Shown: piece after piece, positions 8,204 through 17,281 of the stretch
Layout: each line of letters opens with the position of its first letter
Numbering within the stretch: position 1 is the first letter of the stretch
NCBI GenBank assembly: GCA_035353055.1
Contig: DAOPYW010000002.1
Coordinates: forward strand, 1-64,000
DNA from: JAAYDH01 sp035353055
GTDB taxonomy: Bacteria > Bacillota_I > Bacilli_A > RFN20 > CAG-826
Direction: 5' to 3'
Length of the DNA: 64,000 bases
Position numbers and translations under genes: made by a program
The notes under the pieces: generated by a model
The model's input: the letters and a program-made list of their open reading frames with translations, nothing else
Told to the model about the DNA's origin: nothing
Database searches by the model: none

Positions 8204-8229
8204 TGGTCAGTTCTCAATGCCGAAGCATG
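8204..8229. repeat. Right 26-bp direct repeat flanking the IS
   Basis: An exact copy of 7058-7083 starts at the base after the right inverted repeat. It lies between the IS and the tRNA-Gly terminator. Confidence 0.85.
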
Positions 8230-8231
8230 AA

Positions 8232-8265
8232 TATAAAAAAGGTCTGGCACATTATACCAAACCTT
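8232..8265 (-). terminator. Terminator of the tRNA-Gly gene
   Basis: A 9-bp stem (8257-8265 with 8239-8247 on the minus strand; one G-U pair) with a 9-base loop is followed by TTTTTT. It lies 11 bases past the encoded CCA end of the tRNA. Confidence 0.75.
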
Positions 8266-8276
8266 ATCTTTTCTAA

Positions 8277-8350
8277 TGGAGCAAGTGACGGGAATCGAAC
8301 CCGCATAACTAGCTTGGAAGGCTAGTGTTCTACCACTGAACTACACTTGC
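8277..8350 (-). tRNA. tRNA-Gly(TCC)
   Basis: Read on the minus strand the 74 bases fold as a cloverleaf. The acceptor stem GCAAGTG pairs with CACTTGC, the D-arm holds GTTCAGTGGTAGAAC, and the anticodon loop CTTCCAA gives anticodon TCC for glycine. The T-arm holds GGTTCGATTCC, and the 3' end is T followed by an encoded CCA. It has its own consensus promoter and terminator, so it is transcribed alone. Confidence 0.97.
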
Positions 8351-8367
8351 AACTCGCAGCGGGTTAT

Positions 8368-8396
8368 ATTATATAACTCGCATACGAATTTGACAA
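8368..8396 (-). promoter_or_regulatory. Promoter of the tRNA-Gly gene
   Basis: On the minus strand TTGTCA (8391-8396) and TATAAT (8368-8373) are 17 bases apart, a near-perfect sigmaA promoter. The predicted start is about 10 bases before the mature tRNA. Confidence 0.85.
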
Positions 8397-8402
8397 TTGC
8401 TT

Positions 8403-8711
8403 TTATTTCAAGAAGTTAAGAAGTTGATTTTGATTCATATAACCGAGAGAATGTCTGACGATTTTTCCCTCTTCAAAAAGAATCAAAGTGGGGATTGATT
8501 GGATGCCAAATTGAGCGGCGATTGCTGGCAAGCGATCGACATCAACTTTCAAAATTAAAGTGTTGGTCACCTTTCCGCTGGCATCGACTGCTTCAACCAC
8601 TGGCGAGAGCATTTTGCATGGTCCACACCAGGTGGCAAAGAAATCGACAAAGACTCTTCCTTTGTTGTACAAAGCATTAAATTCCTGAACTGTTTCAACG
8701 TGTTTAATCAT
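8403..8711 (-). CDS. trxA: Thioredoxin
   Basis: This 102-residue thioredoxin keeps cytoplasmic protein cysteines reduced and serves as electron donor to reductases. The active site WCGPC is at 28-32, followed by KMLSPVVE, and the cis-proline loop SIPT and the closing FEEGKIV segment are in place; length is typical. The start is the ATG at 8711, preceded by GGAGG at the right distance; a longer reading frame upstream has no ribosome site and overlaps the neighbouring gene. It follows the TraX-like gene by 8 bases and is probably the last gene of the minus-strand unit from 10440. No thioredoxin reductase gene is in the window. Confidence 0.95.
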   Translation of the reverse strand: MIKHVETVQEFNALYNKGRVFVDFFATWCGPCKMLSPVVEAVDASGKVTNTLILKVDVDRLPAIAAQFGIQSIPTLILFEEGKIVRHSLGYMNQNQLLNFLK

Positions 8712-8719
8712 AGTTCCTC

Positions 8720-9619
8720 CTATAAGGTTAGCAAATAAAATACTAACGCGATAATGGCGAGATGGAGGGGGTAATATAGATACGCTCCATACTCGAACCA
8801 TGGCTTATTATAGCCGCGTTTCCCACTGTAACACAAAAGTAATGCTCCAGAAAAAAGCGCCAGCCACTGATATGGCAAAAAAGGCATGTTTCCAAACCAC
8901 GACAAAGCATATAAACAAAGGCTTATCACGACCACGGCTGACATGTTTAATAAGTTTGTGGCTCGCATATCAAAAGAGGAGAGCTTTAAGACTTCCACAT
9001 CAACGCCCATATCTCGAGCAATGACGCTGAGATAAAAATCTTTTATAAGACGCGCCAAGTAGAAGCTCATAATCAGCAAAACGGAAAACCATCCATACTG
9101 GGTTCTCAAATAAAAGGGGAGCCAATAAACGAGCGTGCCGGTATTATATTCAAACGTCGTTATCGCGAATGACAAAATGGCATAGCACGCCGGGAGTAAA
9201 GCGAGCATTTTAATGCGCCAGTTTGCCTGCATGAGACAGTACACTCCGACAGCGCCGAGAAGGAGATCAATAAAGATATTGCCCCCCTGCGTAAAGTCCT
9301 GAGAGAAAAACGGATTAGGGATATAAGCTAGTAAGGCATAGACTCCACTAATGAATAACGCCATAATGCCTAATCTCAAAGCATATTTTTTAAAACTTCT
9401 AGTGTGAGTAACGCCCTCGTAAATGATGAAGGCAAATAGGGGCATCGCCAACCTTCCTAGGCCACGCAAAAGAATGACGACGGGAGAGCCGGGAGAAAGA
9501 TAATAATATTCGAGCATAAGCCCTACATGATCTAATGTCATGAATAAAAAAGCTAATAGTTTCAAACCGAAGTTTGATAAAAAGAGCCATTTTTGAGTGC
9601 TATCTTCGTTTTTCATCAT
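8720..9619 (-). CDS. TraX-family integral membrane protein
   Basis: The protein has 299 residues and about eight hydrophobic helices. The N-terminal signature LKLLAFLFMTLDHVGLM and the segment GRLAMPLFAFIIYEG with HTRSFKKYALRLGI match the TraX family. The F-plasmid member acetylates pilin, but chromosomal Firmicutes members are of unknown function and the wider fold is acyltransferase-like. Nothing conjugative surrounds it. It overlaps the CPBP gene upstream by 4 bases (ATGA-type), indicating translational coupling. Two consecutive ATG codons make the start ambiguous by one residue. Confidence 0.8.
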   Translation of the reverse strand: MMKNEDSTQKWLFLSNFGLKLLAFLFMTLDHVGLMLEYYYLSPGSPVVILLRGLGRLAMPLFAFIIYEGVTHTRSFKKYALRLGIMALFISGVYALLAYIPNPFFSQDFTQGGNIFIDLLLGAVGVYCLMQANWRIKMLALLPACYAILSFAITTFEYNTGTLVYWLPFYLRTQYGWFSVLLIMSFYLARLIKDFYLSVIARDMGVDVEVLKLSSFDMRATNLLNMSAVVVISLCLYALSWFGNMPFLPYQWLALFSGALLLCYSGKRGYNKPWFEYGAYLYYPLHLAIIALVFYLLTL

Positions 9620-10440
9620 TGACTAATTATATTTGAAATCAAAATTGAGACAACAGCAACCAAATTGTTTGTTACATGAGCAGTCAGCGAAGCGGCAAGC
9701 CCAAAATAATCGTAAGCAAAGCAGAGCAATCCACCAGCGATTAAATAGGAAGGAAGATTAAGCAGTTCGACAAGGTATGCTTCTGGGCTACCGGCTAAAA
9801 AGTCGAAATGAATCAAGGCAAAAAAAGCGATTGTAACAAGATATGCTAGCCATTTGCCTATCCGTGCAAAAAAGGAAAATAGTCCAAGGCGGTAGGTTAA
9901 TTCCTCACAAATCGGTCCAACAAATGCAAATATCAAGATGGATAGGGCTGGATATGAAATAGTAATCTTTCTTACTAGATCTTCGTTTCCGTTAACACCA
10001 AAGTCAACAAATAACGAAGCGATATACTTATAAAAAGAACCCAAGAGAAGAATACCAACCCCTATTCCAATTCCTATTGCATATGGGACAACGCTCTTAA
10101 AAGAAGCGAGAATCTTTCGATGATTCTGGAAAGCTAGAAAAATCATGCCAATAAACAACAATCCATAGGTGACGAATTGAGACACAGCCATATACATGAT
10201 CTTGGTGCTTTCACTGTTGAGAAAAGACAATGCTAATTGGATGATAATTCCGATAATATTTAATCCCAGCCAACCTGTTAAAAAGAAAGCAATCTCTTGC
10301 CAGCGAGGCAGCCAAATTAAACCTCGTTGCTTTTTATGCGCCTCAGGATTGGGGTTTATTTCGTCGCATTTTGGACAATTAGTATTTACCGGATCATAGT
10401 TATGACCGCATTTGTTACAAATGGTGTCTCGCATTAACAT
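9616..10440 (-). CDS. CPBP-family intramembrane glutamic endopeptidase with N-terminal zinc ribbon
   Basis: The protein has 274 residues. The N-terminal CNKCGHNY with NCPKCDE forms a zinc ribbon. It is followed by about seven membrane helices with the three CPBP motifs: EELTYR (residues near 188), FALIHFDF, and the final H-x-x-x-N in AHVTNN. Family members cleave membrane proteins (CAAX-like processing, bacteriocin self-immunity); the target here is unknown. It is coupled to the TraX-like gene and upstream of trxA. AGGAA lies about 11 bases before the ATG. It is divergent from the giant gene at 10536. Confidence 0.85.
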   Translation of the reverse strand: MLMRDTICNKCGHNYDPVNTNCPKCDEINPNPEAHKKQRGLIWLPRWQEIAFFLTGWLGLNIIGIIIQLALSFLNSESTKIMYMAVSQFVTYGLLFIGMIFLAFQNHRKILASFKSVVPYAIGIGIGVGILLLGSFYKYIASLFVDFGVNGNEDLVRKITISYPALSILIFAFVGPICEELTYRLGLFSFFARIGKWLAYLVTIAFFALIHFDFLAGSPEAYLVELLNLPSYLIAGGLLCFAYDYFGLAASLTAHVTNNLVAVVSILISNIISQ

Positions 10441-10477
10441 TTTCTTTATTTCCTAATAAAAAAACTATACACTAAAA

Positions 10478-10506
10478 TTGACTTTAAAAGTAACAATAAC
10501 TATTAG
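10478..10506 (+). promoter_or_regulatory. Possible promoter of the giant-protein operon, with overlapping palindrome
   Basis: TTGACT (10478-10483) and TATTAG (10501-10506) are 17 bases apart. The -10 box lies inside a 15-base perfect inverted repeat, ATAACTA-T-TAGTTAT (10496-10510), placed as an operator would be. The -10 match is weak. Confidence 0.45.
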
Positions 10507-10535
10507 TTATGAACTGATAGAGAGAAGAGGTAATA

Positions 10536-13500
10536 ATGTCTGCTGATTTGTTTGCTCAAATTGTCAATATAGGTCTCATTGTTCTTTTTGTTGCCGCTAT
10601 TGTGGGTTTCCTTATCGCGGGAATTGTCGGTTATAAACGAGGCATTTGGTCATCGACATATCGAATGCTATTCATGCTCATTCTCGTCACTGTCGGGCTT
10701 GTATCGCTGACCGCAATCGCTGATATTTTAGGCAATATAAATCTTGATTTATTCATCCCTTACGAGACTATTATTCTCACCAATGAAAAAACGGGAATAA
10801 TTTACTACGCTCCAATCACTTCTTTCCATGATACTTTAGTGTCATGCTTCCGCGGATTTTACTATCTTTACAATGTTTCTGGAAGCTACGCAGCCGCCAC
10901 AGAATTTGCCGAAGCGCTGGCTTATTCAGTTGTCAAATTAGCCGCCTTTATGGTCATCATGATTCTCATTGTCACGCTGGGATCGCTTTTATGCACTATC
11001 CTCTGGCATGCATTATTCAAGCACCTCATTCCCAAACTTGCGCGCAATAGAATTAAAGTTCGCTGGGTAGGCGTGGCTATGAATACCATCACATATGTAG
11101 TGGTGGGCTTTCTTTTCTTCTCGCCTTTTTCCTCAATGATAAACATTATCAATCAAAACTATTCGAGAAGAGATGACGAAAACCAAGTGGTGGCTTATCT
11201 CAATGGCTTTGTTGAAACCTACGACAATTCTCTCTTTGCTCAGACGTTTTTTAACTGGACCGTCGATCCATCCACTGGGATGACGATTGACACTACAATT
11301 CTCAATAGCCTGACCTCTTCCTCTTTGAAAAACGGCTCAATTGGCATCATCGAGAGCGTTTCTGAACTGACAAAAATTGCCAATGTTTTAGCTGAAAACA
11401 TCGTAATTGGATCTGACAACAAGATTACTTTTAGTATTCCCGAGATGGTCAGCCAGGAGTATATCGAAACCCTCTTTGCATCTTTGAAAGATTCAAACTT
11501 GGTCATGATGATCATTCCATTAGCCATCCAGATATCCCTTAATTCTGATTTGCTCGCCGATTATGTTGACACTTCCCTTCTTGATTTATCCGATGCTGAA
11601 TGGGATAAAGAACTAGATGCGATCGAAACAATCGCTATTGATGTCGCTAATAGCGGTATTGTCGATTCGTTCCTCGATGATGATGGAAACTTTGTTCTGC
11701 CAACCGACAATGCGGTTTTAATCTCTAGTTTGCTCACTAAAAAAGCTTACTCTTATACCTATCATGCTTTGACTACCATCAGCGAGTCAAAATTGCTCTC
11801 GCGTAGCATTCCTGCTTTAATTCAGTATTTAATTAACAATGGTGGGGAAACCATGAAATCTTATTTCCCCACAACTTTCGAAGCCTTAAACGATATCGAT
11901 TGGGGATTTGAACTGAGCACTGTCTATGACTGCTTATATCAAATGTACTGCGCTGACAATCGCATCGTTACCGCGATTCTCAATATGAATTCTTCCGAAA
12001 CTGGAGAAGGGGGAAGCGGACTCGCTCCTCTTCGCGCTGGAGAAGAAGATTTTACATTGATGGACGTTCTCTTAGAGAACATTGACGCCTATCGCCGCAT
12101 TATTGTCGGAGAAACCAATACCGCCAATGAGCTCGTTAACCTTGATTCAAATGGGCGCACGATTGTCTATTCTAACGGCAAGAGAATCCCAGGCAGGCGC
12201 TATTCCCTCTTAGATATTTCTTTGTGCAAGACTATTTTTTCCTCTTTTGCGACAACGCTGGGCGAGCTCATCAGCGATGAGACAACCGAAACCGCTGTCT
12301 CCGCTGTTATGACAGAACTTTCCGCGGGCAAATGGATGAAAAACTATAAAGAAGAATTCAATGCTCTTTTCTACTGCTTTTCCGCTTTTAGCGAAAACCC
12401 TGGCGCCCTTGATACTCTCACTAGCGGAGAATTAATCCCCGAGGGTGGCTCACTAAGCGATATCGACCCAGGAGTGGTTCGAGTGCTCTCTTTAGCGATG
12501 AAGAGGATGGATAAATCCAAGATTATCTATGCCATCTTAACACCCACTATAAATACTTTATTAACTACGGGAAGCATCGCCGAAGCGTTCCAGCAGAGCA
12601 ACATTGACATCGCAATTGTCACGGATGGGGTTCATAAAGCTGAAGCGTCGCGAACTCTCGGCATCGAATTAGCAAAAATCATCGATTCAGTGAAACATTT
12701 TGGCACTCTTTCCGATATCTTATCGGGCGGGTATGATACCGCGACAATGATCAGCCATTTAGGCTCTGCTAGCGAGTCCATCGCTTATGCGCTTGACGCC
12801 GTCTACCGCTGCCGAATCATCAACCCTGTTCCTGAGCCAACAGATACTTACACAAAGAATGAAAACTACTTCAATGTCATGAGTTACATCTTTGGTGATT
12901 CTCTGCATGTTGAAGGGCTAGCTTTTGACCAAACTTTGCTAAATGATCCCAACATAACTTGGGTAAACTCTACCGATAGCAGTGGCAACTTTTACCATGA
13001 CCGCTATGGAAATGCCATCTATGACGGTGAAAATGGTGCGATTGCCAATGTTATCAAAGCTCTCGCTTCATCGGGAATTATGACGGTGATGACTGATGAT
13101 ACATATCTATCAGGAAGCAATATGACCGATCATATCGCCTCTCTTGAAAACGATTATCATCTCTCGAGAATATTATCTGCCGTAGGCGATAGCGCCGTCT
13201 TTTCAAGCACGATGGGGACATTCCTCGACGCTCAACTCGATCAGACTGGTATCCTCGCTCAAGGAGTCTCATTCACCAATGTCACTGACTGGAAAGATGA
13301 GGGAGAAAAACTCGGAGTTTTGCTCACGACAATCGGAGAAGCCGCGATTGATATGTCCAACCTTAATTTGAATGCTATCACAAACGTTGTCGGCCTCAAT
13401 GATCTTCTCCACGCTCTCGCTGATTCTTCAATGTTCATCGATAAGACTACTGGAAACTATTTGTTCTCCGGATGGCTATATGCCAAAGCGGAAAGCAGCT

Positions 13501-16500
13501 TGACCAATTTCTCCGATGGAGTGAATAGCTACAACTTAATTAGAGATCCGCTAGTTTGGGACAGCACGTGGGGCACTAAAGGGCCGGACGATTATACGAT
13601 TGTCAAAGGCGACTTTGCCTCATTAGATGAAAAAGGCGATTGGTGCAGCGAAGGTTTTACCCCTTCCTTTGATACCTCAAGCTATGTGGCTCCTTATGCG
13701 AGCTACACCAATTATTGGGACAACCCTCAGTTCATCGAGGACTACTCCGCTGTTCTAGAACTCGACGAAATCGGACGCCTCAGCAAGATTGTTTACTGGG
13801 TCACCCAAGCGGTGGCGACAAATGATTTGCTGAAACTTCCGACGAGGACTTTCGATGGGCTTGTCAATTCTCTCAATGACACCACCTGCCTGAGAGTGAC
13901 GCCATACAATTTCTTTGAAATTGCTAAATCAGCCTTCCCGAGCAGTTCTTCATCTTCCTTCTTCGATCTGTCACCCGCAAATACTTCATATTTAGTTTCG
14001 TGCGACCAATACATCAATGACTACGCTGCTTCAGCTCCGCTAAGACAAGTGGAAATTGATTATTTAACTAATATTTATGCCACCTATCGCTTCATGGTTG
14101 ATAATGGCATTTTGGATAGCAATAATCAGCTTGTGACTGATAAGATTGACGTTGAAGTATCCAATAAAGTGCGCGATTCCATCCTCGGAATTCAGGAATC
14201 ATTAGTTTTCCATCGCAAAGGTTCTATTTTGGATCCTAACTTAAACGATGACACTGATGGCTATTATCCGACGGTTTTCCAAAACGGATTGTCGGCTTTC
14301 TTAACCGCTGAATATATGGGCGAAATTCTCTATAACTCCGATAGTCCAAAAGACACTTTTTACTACGATGATTATGCCGAATATCTCGATCCAGATTTGG
14401 CAGTGGTTACTGAAAGCGATATCATAAAAGCTAAAGCCGATTATCTTCTCGACAACTACTTTGATTTTAGAGGTTTGAAAAACTTTAACTATAGCCAGCA
14501 AGTCGATGAAATCAACGCCATTTTTACTGTCGTCGATGCCATTGTCGGTGGGCCTATTGAAGGAACAACGGAAAACTATCAAGGCCTGCGCAAATCAGGC
14601 GGTGCCATCACCTTCAACTTTGAAAATTTTGACATCACCAACAGCGGCAACTCCATTGCTATAAACCAAATAATGAATACTCTTAATGAAACGAATACGC
14701 TATTTGATTGCACTTCGAATATTATTTCTCTAGCGCTTGAAAACGCTTCTCAGTACAGCATTGTCAGCAATCTAACTCATGTTAATTTCGATGACACCAA
14801 CATTTTCTATCACTATTTCGATGAGGAGAATTTGTTCGGGACACAGACATATAACTGGAATATCAGACTTGGAGAAGAAGAGATTTCCTTAGTCAGCGAT
14901 ATCGTGAGAGAAGTTTCAAAGTACCAAAATGGCGAGCCCTCAACCTTCCCCGATTTTGATACTATCGATACTTCGCTTACTTCTGTTCAAAATCTTGAGA
15001 ATTTCCTCCACACATTGCAAGAAAGCAAAATGTTCCATACTGGCGGACCTGTGCTATCCTTATCTTTCGATGGCAGCCATAATGTTGTCTTGACCAATAC
15101 CTCATCAACAGGGATGACCATCTTCCAAGAAATATGCGTGCAGATGTTCTCCGATGATACGCTATCATCTTCTCTTTTCCGCGCCGCCTCGCCAAAAGAC
15201 CAAGCCAATATGGCTCTGGGATTATATTCAAACGCTGAGGAAAAAGCTGAATACTTGGCCGAGACTTTGTTCACTCACGATGGATTAGGTGCTTCAGCCC
15301 TGTCCTTGCCTGCTCAGTCGACGGAAATCGATGACATCGGCGTATTTTTAACCGCTGCTTTGAAATTCCATGCCAATGATTTCAGCTCCATGAATTTGAT
15401 GGATATCGACACCGATGATGTTCGCGAGGTGCTTGTCGCTCTCAATAATTGCGAATCCCTGTACGATACCGTTCCTAATCTCATCTCGACGATGATGGAC
15501 CGCGATTTCACGACTTTCGAAGGCGTCGATTTATCCGATGCTTCTTCTTACTATCATTATCAGAGTGGTGGAACCACCAACTACAATGTGAAATATGATG
15601 TCGATGAAATCGATAACATCGCCACCCTCCTCACTGACTATCAATCATTCACCACAATAGTTGGCACCAATAACATGGGCGATCTCGCAGTCGTGAAAGC
15701 CCTATTGGAAAACGGATACATCTATGATTTATTCGTCGACTCCTATTCAAGCCACATTCTGCACATATCCAATGACTACTTAACTTCTACGACCCACATG
15801 ACTGTTTTCGAGCAAGTCATCAATATGTTTACTACCAAATCTGGCCTCACAAACTACGCTTACCCCGTTGACGGACCGGCAAAGATGATGGCTAAAATTA
15901 AAGCCGTCACAGCTCTCGACGAAGCTTATAAAGATGATGTGACCACTTATAATTCGACAGGCTATCACGAATGCTGGCTGAGAGTGACTGGCGATGATGA
16001 GATTCATGCTCTTGTTGACTTCATATCAACCAGCCGATCAATTCTCGGCGAAACAGGCTTGATGAATGTCGCCAACTTGCAAATGGATAACATCGATCCA
16101 TCAGAAACCAGAGATGTCATGACTTCCATCAATAAAGTTGATTTTCTCAACGATGTGATGCCAGTCTTTGTCTCTCAAGGCTTTGACGCGATTGGTCTAA
16201 GTTCTCTCTCATCTTATAATTCCATCAATCATTCTTATATTAATATAGGCCAATATCAATATGGCGGAGCTCGCGGAGCAACCAACATCGATTACTGCGA
16301 AATCAACAATATTTACGCCGCTTTGAGCAACATGGTTAAATATGATACCGAGAATAATTTTGATGGTTACCACAGCCTCGGAAACATGATTCTCCTCGCT
16401 GATAATACCAGCAATTTTGATGGCATTGTTCGCTTCATCAGCCACAGCCGCATTCTGAACACTGATCAAAGCGGTAGCTTTGACACGATGTGGGATTTGT

Positions 16501-17279
16501 CGGGCTATTCCGTTGCCACCCGCGGATTATTGATTTATAACATTCTCACCGCTGGGCAATCAGATCCCAATAGCGGAGCCAATCTTGGCCAGTATGTCAC
16601 TGGCAGTACTCCGGAAGAAAAAATTGCTGTTCTATCGAGAATCTTCACCTTCGCAAACTACAACGATCAGGCCGAATCGCGCGGATTATTCACGCTGGCA
16701 TCCAATTCCGATCACATTGATCAAAATAACTTGGACATCGATGATTTTGATGCCATTACTAACGCTCGCAATGAAGTCACTGTCTCGATGAAAGCGGCAT
16801 ATGACTCCTATGGCAATGGCAGCAATGTCCGCTCTTATTTCGCTAGCGAAATTATGTCTACCTTCCTCGATAATATCATGGAAATCCAGTATGACGTTAT
16901 CGATGGCCTTGGCTATTACTATGAAGAAATACACTTTGGTCCTACAGCGCTTGCTGGAGTCAATCAAACCGCTTATGAAAACGTCAATAGTGTGGAGTGC
17001 GATGGCTTGAACGGATCGCTCAACGCGGTGCTCATTGTGAATGGAATTATCAGCACTGGCACATTGCCGACCCGCGTAGAGTTAATCGGCGCCTTCACCC
17101 TCATGGATAATAGCGCTTCCGCGAAGGTGTTCTATCTCGCCCGCATTCACGACAACCTCGGATTAGTTACCCAGTCAGCGCCTCCAGTTTGGACTGACTA
17201 TACCTCAAGTATCTACGCCCCAGGATTTGACTTCGGCGTATACGGCACATCCCTAGCTGATTATTTCTCTCTCAGTTAA
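10536..17279 (+). CDS. Giant CvpA-headed membrane-anchored protein (2247 residues)
   Basis: I know no named family for the whole protein. The first 205 residues hold four membrane helices (about 8-33, 41-66, 135-160, 176-200). The GYKRGIWSS loop between the first two recalls CvpA-type membrane proteins. By the positive-inside rule, basic loops after helix 1 and between helices 3 and 4 are cytoplasmic, so the remaining roughly 2040 residues should lie outside the membrane. That part is acidic, rich in Ser, Asn and Asp, and built of degenerate repeats. Each repeat has an acidic turn followed by a helix, such as DAEWDKELDAI (near 352), NDIDWGFEL (451), NVTDWKDEGEKL (915), STEIDDIGVFL (1595), DVDEIDNIATLL (1688) and DDEIHALVDFI (1819). 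An AGAGG site precedes the ATG. The next gene starts 2 bases after its stop, so it leads an operon with yigZ-like, mrp, pepP and glpK genes. Function is unknown. Confidence 0.85.
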   Translation: MSADLFAQIVNIGLIVLFVAAIVGFLIAGIVGYKRGIWSSTYRMLFMLILVTVGLVSLTAIADILGNINLDLFIPYETIILTNEKTGIIYYAPITSFHDTLVSCFRGFYYLYNVSGSYAAATEFAEALAYSVVKLAAFMVIMILIVTLGSLLCTILWHALFKHLIPKLARNRIKVRWVGVAMNTITYVVVGFLFFSPFSSMINIINQNYSRRDDENQVVAYLNGFVETYDNSLFAQTFFNWTVDPSTGMTIDTTILNSLTSSSLKNGSIGIIESVSELTKIANVLAENIVIGSDNKITFSIPEMVSQEYIETLFASLKDSNLVMMIIPLAIQISLNSDLLADYVDTSLLDLSDAEWDKELDAIETIAIDVANSGIVDSFLDDDGNFVLPTDNAVLISSLLTKKAYSYTYHALTTISESKLLSRSIPALIQYLINNGGETMKSYFPTTFEALNDIDWGFELSTVYDCLYQMYCADNRIVTAILNMNSSETGEGGSGLAPLRAGEEDFTLMDVLLENIDAYRRIIVGETNTANELVNLDSNGRTIVYSNGKRIPGRRYSLLDISLCKTIFSSFATTLGELISDETTETAVSAVMTELSAGKWMKNYKEEFNALFYCFSAFSENPGALDTLTSGELIPEGGSLSDIDPGVVRVLSLAMKRMDKSKIIYAILTPTINTLLTTGSIAEAFQQSNIDIAIVTDGVHKAEASRTLGIELAKIIDSVKHFGTLSDILSGGYDTATMISHLGSASESIAYALDAVYRCRIINPVPEPTDTYTKNENYFNVMSYIFGDSLHVEGLAFDQTLLNDPNITWVNSTDSSGNFYHDRYGNAIYDGENGAIANVIKALASSGIMTVMTDDTYLSGSNMTDHIASLENDYHLSRILSAVGDSAVFSSTMGTFLDAQLDQTGILAQGVSFTNVTDWKDEGEKLGVLLTTIGEAAIDMSNLNLNAITNVVGLNDLLHALADSSMFIDKTTGNYLFSGWLYAKAESSLTNFSDGVNSYNLIRDPLVWDSTWGTKGPDDYTIVKGDFASLDEKGDWCSEGFTPSFDTSSYVAPYASYTNYWDNPQFIEDYSAVLELDEIGRLSKIVYWVTQAVATNDLLKLPTRTFDGLVNSLNDTTCLRVTPYNFFEIAKSAFPSSSSSSFFDLSPANTSYLVSCDQYINDYAASAPLRQVEIDYLTNIYATYRFMVDNGILDSNNQLVTDKIDVEVSNKVRDSILGIQESLVFHRKGSILDPNLNDDTDGYYPTVFQNGLSAFLTAEYMGEILYNSDSPKDTFYYDDYAEYLDPDLAVVTESDIIKAKADYLLDNYFDFRGLKNFNYSQQVDEINAIFTVVDAIVGGPIEGTTENYQGLRKSGGAITFNFENFDITNSGNSIAINQIMNTLNETNTLFDCTSNIISLALENASQYSIVSNLTHVNFDDTNIFYHYFDEENLFGTQTYNWNIRLGEEEISLVSDIVREVSKYQNGEPSTFPDFDTIDTSLTSVQNLENFLHTLQESKMFHTGGPVLSLSFDGSHNVVLTNTSSTGMTIFQEICVQMFSDDTLSSSLFRAASPKDQANMALGLYSNAEEKAEYLAETLFTHDGLGASALSLPAQSTEIDDIGVFLTAALKFHANDFSSMNLMDIDTDDVREVLVALNNCESLYDTVPNLISTMMDRDFTTFEGVDLSDASSYYHYQSGGTTNYNVKYDVDEIDNIATLLTDYQSFTTIVGTNNMGDLAVVKALLENGYIYDLFVDSYSSHILHISNDYLTSTTHMTVFEQVINMFTTKSGLTNYAYPVDGPAKMMAKIKAVTALDEAYKDDVTTYNSTGYHECWLRVTGDDEIHALVDFISTSRSILGETGLMNVANLQMDNIDPSETRDVMTSINKVDFLNDVMPVFVSQGFDAIGLSSLSSYNSINHSYINIGQYQYGGARGATNIDYCEINNIYAALSNMVKYDTENNFDGYHSLGNMILLADNTSNFDGIVRFISHSRILNTDQSGSFDTMWDLSGYSVATRGLLIYNILTAGQSDPNSGANLGQYVTGSTPEEKIAVLSRIFTFANYNDQAESRGLFTLASNSDHIDQNNLDIDDFDAITNARNEVTVSMKAAYDSYGNGSNVRSYFASEIMSTFLDNIMEIQYDVIDGLGYYYEEIHFGPTALAGVNQTAYENVNSVECDGLNGSLNAVLIVNGIISTGTLPTRVELIGAFTLMDNSASAKVFYLARIHDNLGLVTQSAPPVWTDYTSSIYAPGFDFGVYGTSLADYFSLS

Positions 17280-17281
17280 TT

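Noticed and set aside
8712..8801. A longer N terminus for thioredoxin
   Set aside because: It overlaps the TraX-like gene and lacks a ribosome site, whereas GGAGG precedes the ATG at 8711 and gives the normal thioredoxin length.
11240..16967. Many ORFs of 60-95 codons on the opposite strand of the giant gene
   Set aside because: They lie wholly inside a long coding frame, have no ribosome sites or recognisable domains, and are expected by chance over 6.7 kb.
10536..17279. A CRISPR or tandem DNA repeat inside the giant gene
   Set aside because: The repeats are degenerate at protein level only; no regularly spaced identical DNA repeats are visible.
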